DNA of 64,000 bases. It comes from JAPWJZ01 sp965279315 (GTDB taxonomy: Bacteria; Pseudomonadota; Alphaproteobacteria; Micavibrionales; UBA2020). The notes beneath the pieces were generated by a model. That model had not been told where the DNA came from, searched no databases, and was given only the letters and a program-made list of their open reading frames with translations. How positions within the stretch are numbered: position 1 is the first letter of the stretch; each line of letters begins with the position of its first letter. The DNA lies in assembly GCA_965279315.1 (NCBI GenBank), contig OZ257145.1:124001-188000 (forward strand), in the 5' to 3' direction. Position numbers and translations under genes: made by a program. Below, piece after piece: positions 35,701 to 42,823 of the stretch.

Positions 35701-36085
35701 ACCCGCCGCGCCGCCCGTCAACATGGCGATCTTCGAGCAGCAGAAACTGTTCTCGACCGACGTGCTGGGCGGGCTCAAGGGCAGCCTCGGCAAGGACCAG
35801 ATGGACGAGATGATGCAGGGCCTCTACGAAAAAACCGAAGAGCTGATCGGCACCGCCGAAAAAGGCATCGAAGCGAAAGACCTGAAGGCGCTGCAGGGCG
35901 CAGGGCATGACATCAAGGGCATGACCTCCAACTTCGGCCTGACCGCAATCAGTGATTTGGGCGCACGTCTGGAGCGTCAGGCGAAGGAAAACTTCGCCAT
36001 CGACATCCTCGCCGATATCGTGAAAAAAATGCGCCCCACCTATTACGACACGCGCTCCATCGTCGAAAAGTGGATGAAGGTTTAA
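32783..36085 (+). CDS. Hybrid sensor histidine kinase (7TMR-DISM, HisKA, HATPase, REC, HPt)
   Basis: This 1100-residue protein starts at TTG (GGGGGA eight bases ahead). It has a signal (WRGLLLVLMLLAFAGG), a Pro/Val-rich linker, a periplasmic beta domain of 7TMR-DISM type (about 100-265), roughly seven membrane helices (about 275-470), a coiled coil, HisKA with His551 in ISHEIRTPM, HATPase with NAIKF, DSGIGI and GGTGLGLSICKR, a receiver with Asp838 (LMDMEMPQ), a long Ala/Pro linker and an HPt domain with His1042 (AGHDIKGM). The whole phosphorelay is in one chain. Signal unknown. Confidence 0.93.
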   Translation: MRITWRGLLLVLMLLAFAGGTALAQGTAGASNGMSGTLGDNAPPIQPPPVTPVAKPVTPVARPVVPVARPVTPVVPVQQLETLTPVNIAPPPAFRPIFLSSKSSSYDIAPFSKVFEDASKQMSFGQIMAQFRAGQGAAASGNPVYLGYTQRGYWIVFGVYNRNQAKTQWTLNFGTRMTGTIGVADRIAVFSDASPDHPLMIDGRLAPYKQQVKGQERNAVPFNFEPNQGRIIGVYVEPAAGVPLALDLHLEEPTVFTAAHDQYSLQSNVVRAGAAAVCMLFLVFWFKYRQAAPACLLAYAVAQYFIFMTSDEIVPRGNNTAAQYMELLHAGAAIAALLLSRLVLFGREKKNKQRSILTATAIAIAVLAVAGSMVDALSGPINTVLIRLLPVAVPALIVVLGGISVIKAERVQGIAYTFAWAVLLGGAVMTEAASSGMSAYSVSGINFYWMCFILHLSLLSFSALRNLTITEAMHIHDMTEAKRRREEDMEMRKTKELADQTRMLGVLQREKELMADLRNREQERIQAMRRAKEAADSANKAKSDFLAVISHEIRTPMTGVMGMIRLLLDTPLSDKQKEYAKTIQYSGDALLTLLNDILDLSKVEEGKMTIETIDFDLNKLAESVVLLMSGRAEEKKIYLKAEIDPECPTALKGDPTRLRQIMLNLISNAIKFTDKGGVTLIIKAHDKTAKKPRIYFGVKDSGIGITEDVQKKLFQPYQQADSTTARKFGGTGLGLSICKRLVEAMGSSVQIASKMGEGTVFYFILSMEYGVGEAQLAAEAAAQGVIPLKLLVVDDNIINQRVVAGLLEKDGHKIVTVGGAEAAMAELKNIAFDVILMDMEMPQIDGVMATQMIRRLPDPAKSKTTIIAMTGNVGKEDVQRCRDAGMDDYISKPVNPENLRKLLIQYGKKKYPDQQPVVPKPQGVSAVMSAPPPAPAAPTLAKPADKPATPVAAAPVASAAANPIPENPAAPAAPAAPPVNMAIFEQQKLFSTDVLGGLKGSLGKDQMDEMMQGLYEKTEELIGTAEKGIEAKDLKALQGAGHDIKGMTSNFGLTAISDLGARLERQAKENFAIDILADIVKKMRPTYYDTRSIVEKWMKV

Positions 36086-36093
36086 TAACGCAT

Positions 36094-36208
36094 GTCACCC
36101 CGGCGAAAGCCGGGGCCCACGGACAGCGGCGCGTACCACCCCAAACACATTGAACAAGTTATAGCCGCAGGTGCATTGTCCGTGGATTCCGGCCTTCGCC
36201 GGAATGAC
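36094..36208. repeat. Paired palindromic repeat (REP/BIME-like), copy 4
   Basis: GTCACCCCGGCGAAAGCCGG at 36094 and its inverted partner TTCCGGCCTTCGCCGGAATG near 36187 enclose a spacer of about 60 bases. CCACGGAC/GTCCGTGG ends also pair. It lies between the convergent kinase and EF-hand genes. Confidence 0.8.
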
Positions 36209-36230
36209 AATGTTATTTGACGCGCAAGGG

Positions 36231-36260
36231 AACCCCGCCACGGGGCAGCGCGGCGGGGTT
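36231..36260. terminator. GC-rich hairpin between convergent genes
   Basis: AACCCCGCC and GGCGGGGTT form a nine-base stem with a twelve-base loop. It is 18 bases beyond the EF-hand stop on the minus strand and could end both convergent transcripts, though the T-tracts are short. Confidence 0.55.
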
Positions 36261-36277
36261 TCATTGCGCAACTGTTG

Positions 36278-36904
36278 TTACGCGCTGACCGCAACCGTCG
36301 ATGCGCCCGTATTCTTCGCCGTCAGGCTGGCATAGATGTCGGAGGCCTGTTTCAGCAGGTTGAGCAGCTGCGCATCTTCATCAGAGGATGACGATGCCGT
36401 CTGTTTTTCCAGCCCGGCTGCGAATTCATCCTCGCTCAATGAACCGTCGCCATTCGCGTCCAGTTCGGCAAAGATGTCGGATGCCGACGCGCCGTCAGAT
36501 GATGGCGGCGGGCCCGCGGGTGGCCCACCGGGAGGCGGGCCCTTCGGCGCGGCGGCGGCGAATTCGTCTTCGCTCAAGGATCCGTCGCCATTCGCATCGG
36601 AATTGGCGAACAGTTCCTGCGCGTCCAGCAGCGCGGATTTCGTTTCACTGCCGATTTTTGAAAAGGCGGTCGTGAACTCGTCCTTCGACACGCTGCCATT
36701 GCCGTCGGTATCCAGTTTTGCGAACAGCTCCGACGGATCGGAGCCGCGTGGGCCGCCGCCGCCCTGTGTGCCTTGCGCGCCTGCCGCCGTGAATTCATCA
36801 AGGCTCAGCGCGTTGTCGCCGTCGCTGTCCGCCTCCTTGAACCGCTGCTGCAGCATCTGGATGAGGGAAGATGATCCGCCCCCTGTCCCTGATATGCTTG
36901 TCAT
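36278..36904 (-). CDS. EF-hand calcium-binding protein
   Basis: The 208-residue protein contains four EF-hand loops: DSDGDNALSLDE, DTDGNGSVSKDE, DANGDGSLSEDE and a second DANGDGSLSEDE, each with the acidic ligands at 1, 3, 5 and 12. A Gly/Pro-rich stretch (APKGPPPGGPPAGPPP) divides the third and fourth hands. No clear signal peptide is present: the N-terminus is Ser/Gly-rich. It probably binds calcium, possibly after export. The partner is unknown. It converges with the hybrid kinase. Confidence 0.85.
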   Translation of the reverse strand: MTSISGTGGGSSSLIQMLQQRFKEADSDGDNALSLDEFTAAGAQGTQGGGGPRGSDPSELFAKLDTDGNGSVSKDEFTTAFSKIGSETKSALLDAQELFANSDANGDGSLSEDEFAAAAPKGPPPGGPPAGPPPSSDGASASDIFAELDANGDGSLSEDEFAAGLEKQTASSSSDEDAQLLNLLKQASDIYASLTAKNTGASTVAVSA

Positions 36905-37002
36905 GGTTTTCTCCTGATAAAGTTAACGATGTATTACCAGGGCCCGACAACCCTTCATGGCTGTAACGGGGGATAACGGTGTTCACTTACGCGCGCACAA
37001 GA

Positions 37003-37036
37003 AAAAACCCGCCGGCTTATCGCGCGGCGGGTTTTT
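37003..37036 (-). terminator. Rho-independent terminator of ndk
   Basis: AACCCGCCG and CGGCGGGTT form a strong stem. Read on the minus strand it ends in a run of Ts (GGGTTTTTTC), 20 bases beyond the ndk stop. The plus strand also has GGGTTTTTATC, so it could act both ways. Confidence 0.8.
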
Positions 37037-37056
37037 ATCTTGGTTACTTCTAAAGC

Positions 37057-37482
37057 TTAGACCAGTTCGGTCTCTGCGAAGAAGAAGTTGATTTCGCGTT
37101 TTGCGTTGTCGAGGCTGTCGGAGCCGTGCACCGAGTTCGCTTCGATCGATTCAGCGAATTCCTTGCGGATCGTGCCGGCATCGGCGTTGGCGGGGTTGGT
37201 CGCGCCCATGATCTTGCGGTTGGCGGCGACGGCGTCGGGGCCTTCCAGCACTTGCACGACGACGGGGCCGGACACCATGAATTTCACGAGGTCGGCGAAG
37301 AAGGGGCGTTCCTTGTGCACTTCATAGAATTTTTCCGCTTGCGCTTGCGTCAGCTGCAGGCGTTTCTGGCCGACGATTTTCAGGCCGCCGTCTTCGAATT
37401 TCGTGTTGATTTTGCCGGTCAGGTTACGGCGCGTCGCGTCCGGCTTGATGATCGACAGTGTACGTTCCTTGGCTGCGCCCAT
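37057..37482 (-). CDS. ndk: Nucleoside diphosphate kinase
   Basis: From ATG 37482 the 141-residue enzyme has the family hallmarks: RTLSIIKPDATRR, GATNPANADAGTIRKEF and the catalytic His in EANSVHGSDS. It transfers phosphate among NTPs and NDPs. A longer in-frame reading to 37839 runs through a palindromic repeat and into alaS and is rejected. It is probably transcribed alone with its own terminator. Confidence 0.97.
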   Translation of the reverse strand: MGAAKERTLSIIKPDATRRNLTGKINTKFEDGGLKIVGQKRLQLTQAQAEKFYEVHKERPFFADLVKFMVSGPVVVQVLEGPDAVAANRKIMGATNPANADAGTIRKEFAESIEANSVHGSDSLDNAKREINFFFAETELV

Positions 37483-37587
37483 TTTTAAATTCCCTCTATG
37501 TGAAGCGTTCTGGTTAACAGGGCTTCTATATATGGGTTTTTGAACGGAAATGCAATTGTTTGTAAGGTATTGATCTAAAACAACTAT

Positions 37588-37709
37588 GTCACCCCGGCGT
37601 ATGCCGGGGTCCACGGACAGTGCCTTATCCGCAAAATAGCTGGTGAACTGTTTAGCAGTGAGACAACGCAAAACGGCTGTCCTTGGATCCCGGCTTTCGC
37701 CGGGATGAC
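37588..37709. repeat. Paired palindromic repeat (REP/BIME-like), copy 5
   Basis: GTCACCCCGGCGTATGCCGG at 37588 and the inverted GGATCCCGGCTTTCGCCGGG near 37686 bracket about 65 bases. GGACAG and CTGTCC at the inner ends also pair. It lies between the alaS end and the ndk start and is the best-preserved pair. Confidence 0.82.
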
Positions 37710-37717
37710 ACAGCTTT

Positions 37718-40378
37718 TTAGCTCGCCAGCGCCGCTTCAATCGCGCCGACAGCGTCATTCGCAAGCTTGCCTTCGGGGCCGCCGGCTTGCGCCATGTCGG
37801 GGCGGCCGCCGCCGCCTTTGCCGCCCATTTTTTCGGCACCGATTTTGACGAGCTTCACGGCATCGTGTTTCGCGGTGAGGTCTTTCGTGACTGCAACGAC
37901 AAGCGACGCCTTGCCCGTTTCATCGATGGAGACAAGCGCAACAACGCCGGAGCCGAGCTTCGCGGTCAGTTCATCGGCGAGCGGTTTCAACTCGTTCGCC
38001 GGCACGCCTTCCAGCACGCGGGAAGTGAAATTCACGCCCGCAATCACTTTCGCTTCCGGCGCAGACGATCCGCCGCCGCCAGCCGCGAGTTTACGGCGCA
38101 GGTCGGAGACTTCTTTTTCCAGTTTCTTCTTGTCGTTCGCGAGCGATTCAACGCGCGCCACCACATCGGCGGGCGAGGTTTTTAACAGGTTCGCAACCGC
38201 ATATAAACGGTTTTCCTGTTCGCCGAGGTATTTGAGCGCCCCTTCGCCCGTCACGCCTTCGACGCGGCGCACGCCGGATGCGAGCGCGCTTTCGCCGACA
38301 ATCTTGAACAGCCCGATATCGCCCGTGCGGCGCACATGGGTGCCGCCGCAGAGTTCCATGGAATAGGTGCGTTTGGGGTCGTCGATATCCGCGCCGCCCA
38401 TGGCGAGCACGCGGACTTCGTCATCGTATTTTTCGCCGAACATCGCCATCGCGCCGAGCGCGCGGGCGTCATCGACCGGCATCAGGCGCGTGGTGACATC
38501 AGAGTTCATGCGGATGCGGTCATTCACTTCGCGTTCCACCGTCGCAATCTGTTCTTCGGTCAGCGCGACCGGCTGGCTGACGTCAAAGCGCAGGCGGTTA
38601 TCATCGACCATCGAACCTTTTTGGCTGACATGCTTGCCGATGTTGCGGCGGAGCGCGGCATGCAGCAGGTGGGTCGCGGAATGGTTGGCGCGGATCGCGT
38701 TGCGGCGGCGCGCATCAATCGTCAGTTCAACGGCGTCGAGCGTATTGACGCTGCCCTTCACGACCTTGCCGTGATGGATGAAAACGCCGCCCGCTTTTTT
38801 GTTGGTGTCGGTGATTTCCACCTCGCCGCCCTTCGCGGTCGCGATGCGGCCACGGTCGCCGACCTGCCCGCCGCTTTCGCCATAGAACGGCGTCTGGTTG
38901 ACGACGATGGAAACATCATCGCCCTGTTTTGCGGATTGCACGATCTTGCCGCCCGATACCAGCGCGACAACCTGCGCTTCCGCTTTTTCAAGGTCATAGC
39001 CGAGGAATTCGGTCGCGCCCGATTTTTCCTTGATCTCGAACCAGACTTTTTCGTCGGCGGCTTCGCCGGAACCCTGCCACGATTTGCGCGCGGCTTCTTT
39101 CTGCTTGTCCATCGCCGCTGTAAAACCGGCGGTATCCACTTCGCGGCCTTCGTCGCGTTTCAGCACGTCCTGCGTCAGATCGAGCGGGAAGCCGTAAGTG
39201 TCATAGAGCTTGAACGCCACATCGCCCGGCAGCTTGTCGGATTTGCCCAGTTTGGATGTTTCCTTGCCCAGCAGGTCGAGGCCATTGGCGAGGGTTTTCT
39301 TGAAACGCGTCTCTTCGAGTTTCAGGGTTTCGGAGATCAGCGTTTCCGCTTCCTTCAATTCCGGATATGCCTCGCCCATTTTCGCAATCAGCGTCGGCAG
39401 CAGGCGGTACATCAACGGCTCTTCCGAGCCAAGGATATGCGCGTAACGCATGCCACGGCGCATGATACGGCGCAGCACGTAACCGCGGCCTTCATTGCCC
39501 GGCAACACGCCGTCGGCAATCAGGAATGCGGAGGCGCGCAGGTGATCGGCCAGCACGCGGTGCGCGGCCTTGTTGTCGCCATCGGGATTCGTATTGGTGA
39601 GATGCCCCACTTGTTCAATAATCGAGCGCAGCAGGTCGATGCTGAACACGTCGTGCTTGCCCTGCAAAACCGTCGCCATGCGCTCCAGCCCCATGCCGGT
39701 ATCGATGGAGGGTTTGGGCAGTTTGGTGCGCGTGCCGTCGGGCAGCGATTCAAACTGCATAAAGACGTTGTTCCAGATCTCCACGTAACGGTCGCCGTCC
39801 TGATCGGGCGAGCCGGGCGGGCCGCCTGCGATCTTGTCGCCGTGGTCAAAGAAAATTTCCGAGCACGGGCCGCAGGGGCCGGTATCGCCCATCATCCAGA
39901 AGTTATCCATGGTGGGGATGCGGATGATTTTATCGTCGCCGAAGCCGGTGACTTTCTTCCAGATCGCGGCCGCTTCATCATCATCGTGATAGACGGTAAC
40001 GCAGAGGCGTTTCGCATCCAAACCGTAATCCTTGGTCAGCAATTCCCATGCGAAGGGGATGGCATCCGACTTGAAATAATCGCCGAAGGAAAAGTTGCCG
40101 AGCATTTCAAAGAAGGTCAGGTGGCGCGCGGTGTAGCCGACGTTTTCAAGGTCGTTATGCTTGCCGCCCGCGCGCACGCATTTCTGCGCGGTGGTCGCGC
40201 GGGTATAGCTGCGTTTTTCCTGTCCCGTGAAAACGTTCTTGAACTGCACCATGCCGGAATTGGCGAACATCAGCGTGGGATCGTTCTGCGGCACCAGCGG
40301 CGACGAGCGCACGATTTCGTGGCCGTTCCTCTTGAAGAATTCAAGGAATGTCTTGCGGATTTCGGCGACGCTTGTCAT
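37718..40378 (-). CDS. alaS: Alanyl-tRNA synthetase
   Basis: This 886-residue enzyme charges tRNA-Ala. The class II core opens with FLEFFKRNGHEIVRSSPLVP and includes NSGMVQFKNVFTG. The editing domain has HSATHLLHAALR and the zinc-binding CGGTHV, and the C-terminal DHHA1 region ends GGGRPDMAQAGG. All expected signatures are present at normal length. It lies just downstream of a 47-bp gap to the divergent phosphatase gene. Confidence 0.98.
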   Translation of the reverse strand: MTSVAEIRKTFLEFFKRNGHEIVRSSPLVPQNDPTLMFANSGMVQFKNVFTGQEKRSYTRATTAQKCVRAGGKHNDLENVGYTARHLTFFEMLGNFSFGDYFKSDAIPFAWELLTKDYGLDAKRLCVTVYHDDDEAAAIWKKVTGFGDDKIIRIPTMDNFWMMGDTGPCGPCSEIFFDHGDKIAGGPPGSPDQDGDRYVEIWNNVFMQFESLPDGTRTKLPKPSIDTGMGLERMATVLQGKHDVFSIDLLRSIIEQVGHLTNTNPDGDNKAAHRVLADHLRASAFLIADGVLPGNEGRGYVLRRIMRRGMRYAHILGSEEPLMYRLLPTLIAKMGEAYPELKEAETLISETLKLEETRFKKTLANGLDLLGKETSKLGKSDKLPGDVAFKLYDTYGFPLDLTQDVLKRDEGREVDTAGFTAAMDKQKEAARKSWQGSGEAADEKVWFEIKEKSGATEFLGYDLEKAEAQVVALVSGGKIVQSAKQGDDVSIVVNQTPFYGESGGQVGDRGRIATAKGGEVEITDTNKKAGGVFIHHGKVVKGSVNTLDAVELTIDARRRNAIRANHSATHLLHAALRRNIGKHVSQKGSMVDDNRLRFDVSQPVALTEEQIATVEREVNDRIRMNSDVTTRLMPVDDARALGAMAMFGEKYDDEVRVLAMGGADIDDPKRTYSMELCGGTHVRRTGDIGLFKIVGESALASGVRRVEGVTGEGALKYLGEQENRLYAVANLLKTSPADVVARVESLANDKKKLEKEVSDLRRKLAAGGGGSSAPEAKVIAGVNFTSRVLEGVPANELKPLADELTAKLGSGVVALVSIDETGKASLVVAVTKDLTAKHDAVKLVKIGAEKMGGKGGGGRPDMAQAGGPEGKLANDAVGAIEAALAS

Positions 40379-40424
40379 GGTGACCTCTGGTAAAAACCGT
40401 TCAAATCAAACACATCGTTATACA

Positions 40425-41246
40425 ATGACAGTCATTAACAAAGCAATTATCTCGGAAAATTCCAATGTTTCCGAGGATTTAATCACCCTCGCCCACCGAC
40501 TCGCCGATGCCAGCGGGGAGGTCATCCGCAAATACTTCCGCACCGGTTTTCATATCGAGGGCAAGCAGGACCAGAGCCCCGTGACGATCGCGGACAAAGA
40601 AGCGGAGCAGGTCATCCGCGCGATTTTGGCGAAGGAACGCCCCGGTGACGGCATCCACGGCGAAGAATTCGGCAGCGATGCGGGCACGACCGGATACCTC
40701 TGGGTGCTCGACCCCATCGACGGCACGAAGGCATTCGCAACCGGCCGCCCGCTGTTCGGCACGCTGATCGGCCTCGTTCATAACGGCAAGGCGGTGCTGG
40801 GCGTGATCGACCAGCCGATATCAAATGAACGCTGGATTGGTGCGAATGGGCATCCCACATTGTTCAACGGTGAACCTGCGCGCGTGCGCCCCTGCCCCGA
40901 TATTTCAAACGCGAATATCGCGACCACGGGCCCGGACATGTTCGACCTCGAAGAATACCTGCGCCTGTACATGTATCTAAAAGAAGAAACGTCGTTCACC
41001 ATTTACGGCGGTGATTGTTATTCCTACGGCACGCTGGCGTCCGGCTGGCTGGACGGGATTGTGGAAGGCCATATGAAGCTGCACGATTACGTCGCGCTGA
41101 TCCCGATTGTGGAGGGCGCAGGCGGCATCATCACCGACTGGCAGGGCAATCCCCTGCCCCTCGCGCCCACATTCGATGCGTTCGAGGTGCTGGCGACGGG
41201 CGACAGTCCGCTGCATGAGCGATTGGTTGCGCTGCTGTCGGCGTAA
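40425..41246 (+). CDS. hisN: Inositol monophosphatase family enzyme, probably histidinol-phosphatase
   Basis: The 273-residue protein (ATG 40425) shows the lithium-sensitive phosphatase motifs GEEFG and WVLDPIDGTKAFATGRP, plus LHDYVALIPIVEGAGGIITD. The GEEFG and TKAFATGRPLFGTLIGL forms are those of alphaproteobacterial HisN (histidine biosynthesis) rather than inositol phosphatase SuhB, but distinction by eye is imperfect. It is divergent from alaS. Confidence 0.82.
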   Translation: MTVINKAIISENSNVSEDLITLAHRLADASGEVIRKYFRTGFHIEGKQDQSPVTIADKEAEQVIRAILAKERPGDGIHGEEFGSDAGTTGYLWVLDPIDGTKAFATGRPLFGTLIGLVHNGKAVLGVIDQPISNERWIGANGHPTLFNGEPARVRPCPDISNANIATTGPDMFDLEEYLRLYMYLKEETSFTIYGGDCYSYGTLASGWLDGIVEGHMKLHDYVALIPIVEGAGGIITDWQGNPLPLAPTFDAFEVLATGDSPLHERLVALLSA

Positions 41247-41252
41247 AATCAA

Positions 41253-41729
41253 TCAGACCGCGAAAACGTTGCGGATCAGTTTACGCTGCAGCCAGCGGCG
41301 CGCTTCATTCGGCGCATATCCCATTTCGGATGCGATTTCGTTGGCATCGCGACGAACCGCCTTTTGCTCGGCATCCATATTCGAAAACAGGTTGAAGCCG
41401 AGTGTCAGCACAGTCACCAGCGGGCGTTCCGAGACAAGGTTATAGGCCGCCATCAGGCTCTTTTGCTCTGGCGTCCTGTTTTTCGCCGTGACGGCTTTCA
41501 GGCGCGCGGTATAGCGGTCGGTGATTTTTTTCGTGAGTTCCTGTTCCTGCGCGAGAATCCGTTTCGCGTATTCCTGCTCGTGCGGCAGCATCGCGTCCAG
41601 AAGCTGTGCATTTTTGAGCGTGTCCCCGAAAATCTCGCCACTGAGTTGCTTGTGATAAACGCCCTGAAGAAAATGCTCCGCGGTCTTGCTGAAAACTTCG
41701 ACCGTTTCCGCCGTGCTGGATGTCGCCAT
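41253..41729 (-). CDS. Unknown helical cytoplasmic protein
   Basis: From ATG 41729 (MATSSTAETVEVFSKTAEHF, preceded by a GGGGAGCGA site) the product has 158 residues, almost entirely helical and charged, with EQEYAKRILAQEQELTKKIT forming a probable coiled coil. The end MGYAPNEARRWLQRKLIRNV is basic. No signal peptide is seen. A longer reading to 41762 is possible. It converges with the phosphatase gene. Family not recognised. Confidence 0.65.
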   Translation of the reverse strand: MATSSTAETVEVFSKTAEHFLQGVYHKQLSGEIFGDTLKNAQLLDAMLPHEQEYAKRILAQEQELTKKITDRYTARLKAVTAKNRTPEQKSLMAAYNLVSERPLVTVLTLGFNLFSNMDAEQKAVRRDANEIASEMGYAPNEARRWLQRKLIRNVFAV

Positions 41730-41942
41730 GATCTGTTCGCTCCCCTTTGCTGTGTGCAGCAATACAAACTGAAACCAAAATTTCCGGATGCTTTAGAAGT
41801 GCAAAGGCAAGGTGACATGCAGGAAACAAAAACCAAACCGCATGCCGGCAGGGGCACAACCTTGATGAACACTATACGCCCGATTCTGGTATTATGTCAA
41901 TTAAGCTGATCGGAATTGTCGCTTAAGCCATTGGAAAGACAC

Positions 41943-41986
41943 AAAAAATTAACACCCTACCCGGTATTCCGGTGGCAGGGCGTTGT
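41943..41986 (-). terminator. Terminator after the 42-kb unknown gene
   Basis: On the minus strand, ACGCCCTGCCACCGG and CCGGGTAGGGTGTT pair around AATA, followed by AATTTTTT. It lies 17 bases beyond the stop at 42003. Confidence 0.7.
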
Positions 41987-42002
41987 TCGTGAATGATTGA
42001 AT

Positions 42003-42725
42003 TCAGGCTTGCGGGGCGGGGGCGGGTTTCGGCTCCGCCTTCGGCAGCTTCGCGACGAGGGTTGCGTATTGCGCCTCTTTCTTCGCGCCGCGTTTCGCGC
42101 CCAGTTCGAAGACGTTTTTCAGGACGCCTTTTTCGACCAGCGCCTGCTGGAAAGCGGGCGCCGCGAAAACGACGGCACGGTTGTCGCCCGACGCCATGTC
42201 AATCACTTCGCGGTCGATTTTTGCGGAGAGTTTTTCAACGGTCGCGGCGGCACGGAACCCGTTGGTGAAGAATTTTCCGACAGCGGCAACAGTGACCGCC
42301 GTGATGGCCGCAAGCGGCGCGGCCACGGCAATCAGCGCGCCGACCGGCGTCGCCGCCATCGAGATGCCGAGCGTTACGACCAGAGCGCCAAAGCCCCACA
42401 GCGCAGCGCGCGCGCCTTTTTCCCACTGGTTTTCGGCGATGTCGCCCAGGGATTCACTCGCGTTTTTTTTCAAGCCCAGCAGGCTTTCGGTTTTTTCGGT
42501 GGAGGTTTCCTGTTTCAGCAGGCTCTCCAGCTGCGCGCCTGTGTCTGATGCGGCGGGGTAGAGCTTGCGGTTACGGAAGGAAAACAGCTCATCGCGCGTG
42601 TCGTTGTAAAAATCGACAACGGCCTGTTTATACGTGGGCCATGCTTCCTTCGTTTTCGGGAAGTGCGCCGCGTCGCTGGCGACTCCGGAGACGAATTCGC
42701 GTGTTTCCTTGAAAAAATCGACCAT
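42003..42725 (-). CDS. Unknown protein with paired membrane segments
   Basis: The 240-residue protein begins MVDFFKETREFVSGVASDAA and is helical. Around residues 108-150 two hydrophobic segments (ALWGFGALVVTLGISMAATP and LIAVAAPLAAITAVTVAAVG) form a hairpin. The C-terminal domain ends in an Ala/Pro/Lys-rich tail. It may insert as a membrane hairpin with both ends in the cytoplasm. It stands alone with its own terminator. No family recognised. Confidence 0.68.
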   Translation of the reverse strand: MVDFFKETREFVSGVASDAAHFPKTKEAWPTYKQAVVDFYNDTRDELFSFRNRKLYPAASDTGAQLESLLKQETSTEKTESLLGLKKNASESLGDIAENQWEKGARAALWGFGALVVTLGISMAATPVGALIAVAAPLAAITAVTVAAVGKFFTNGFRAAATVEKLSAKIDREVIDMASGDNRAVVFAAPAFQQALVEKGVLKNVFELGAKRGAKKEAQYATLVAKLPKAEPKPAPAPQA

Positions 42726-42823
42726 GCTGAAAAACTCCCTGAATGCCGTGATATGCCTGCCCCTTTTTTGGAATCGGGGCTTGGGCGCAATCTACAGAAA
42801 CAGGTGCATTATGTCAACTAAAT

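Noticed and set aside
34160..35908. 582-codon minus-strand frame opposite the hybrid kinase
   Set aside because: It is antisense to the kinase, receiver and HPt domains, whose motifs are clear.
37483..37839. N-terminal extension of ndk
   Set aside because: It runs through a palindromic repeat and overlaps the end of alaS; NDK begins at MGAAKERTLSIIKPD.
38336..40393. 685-codon plus-strand frame opposite alaS
   Set aside because: It is fully antisense to an unmistakable alanyl-tRNA synthetase.
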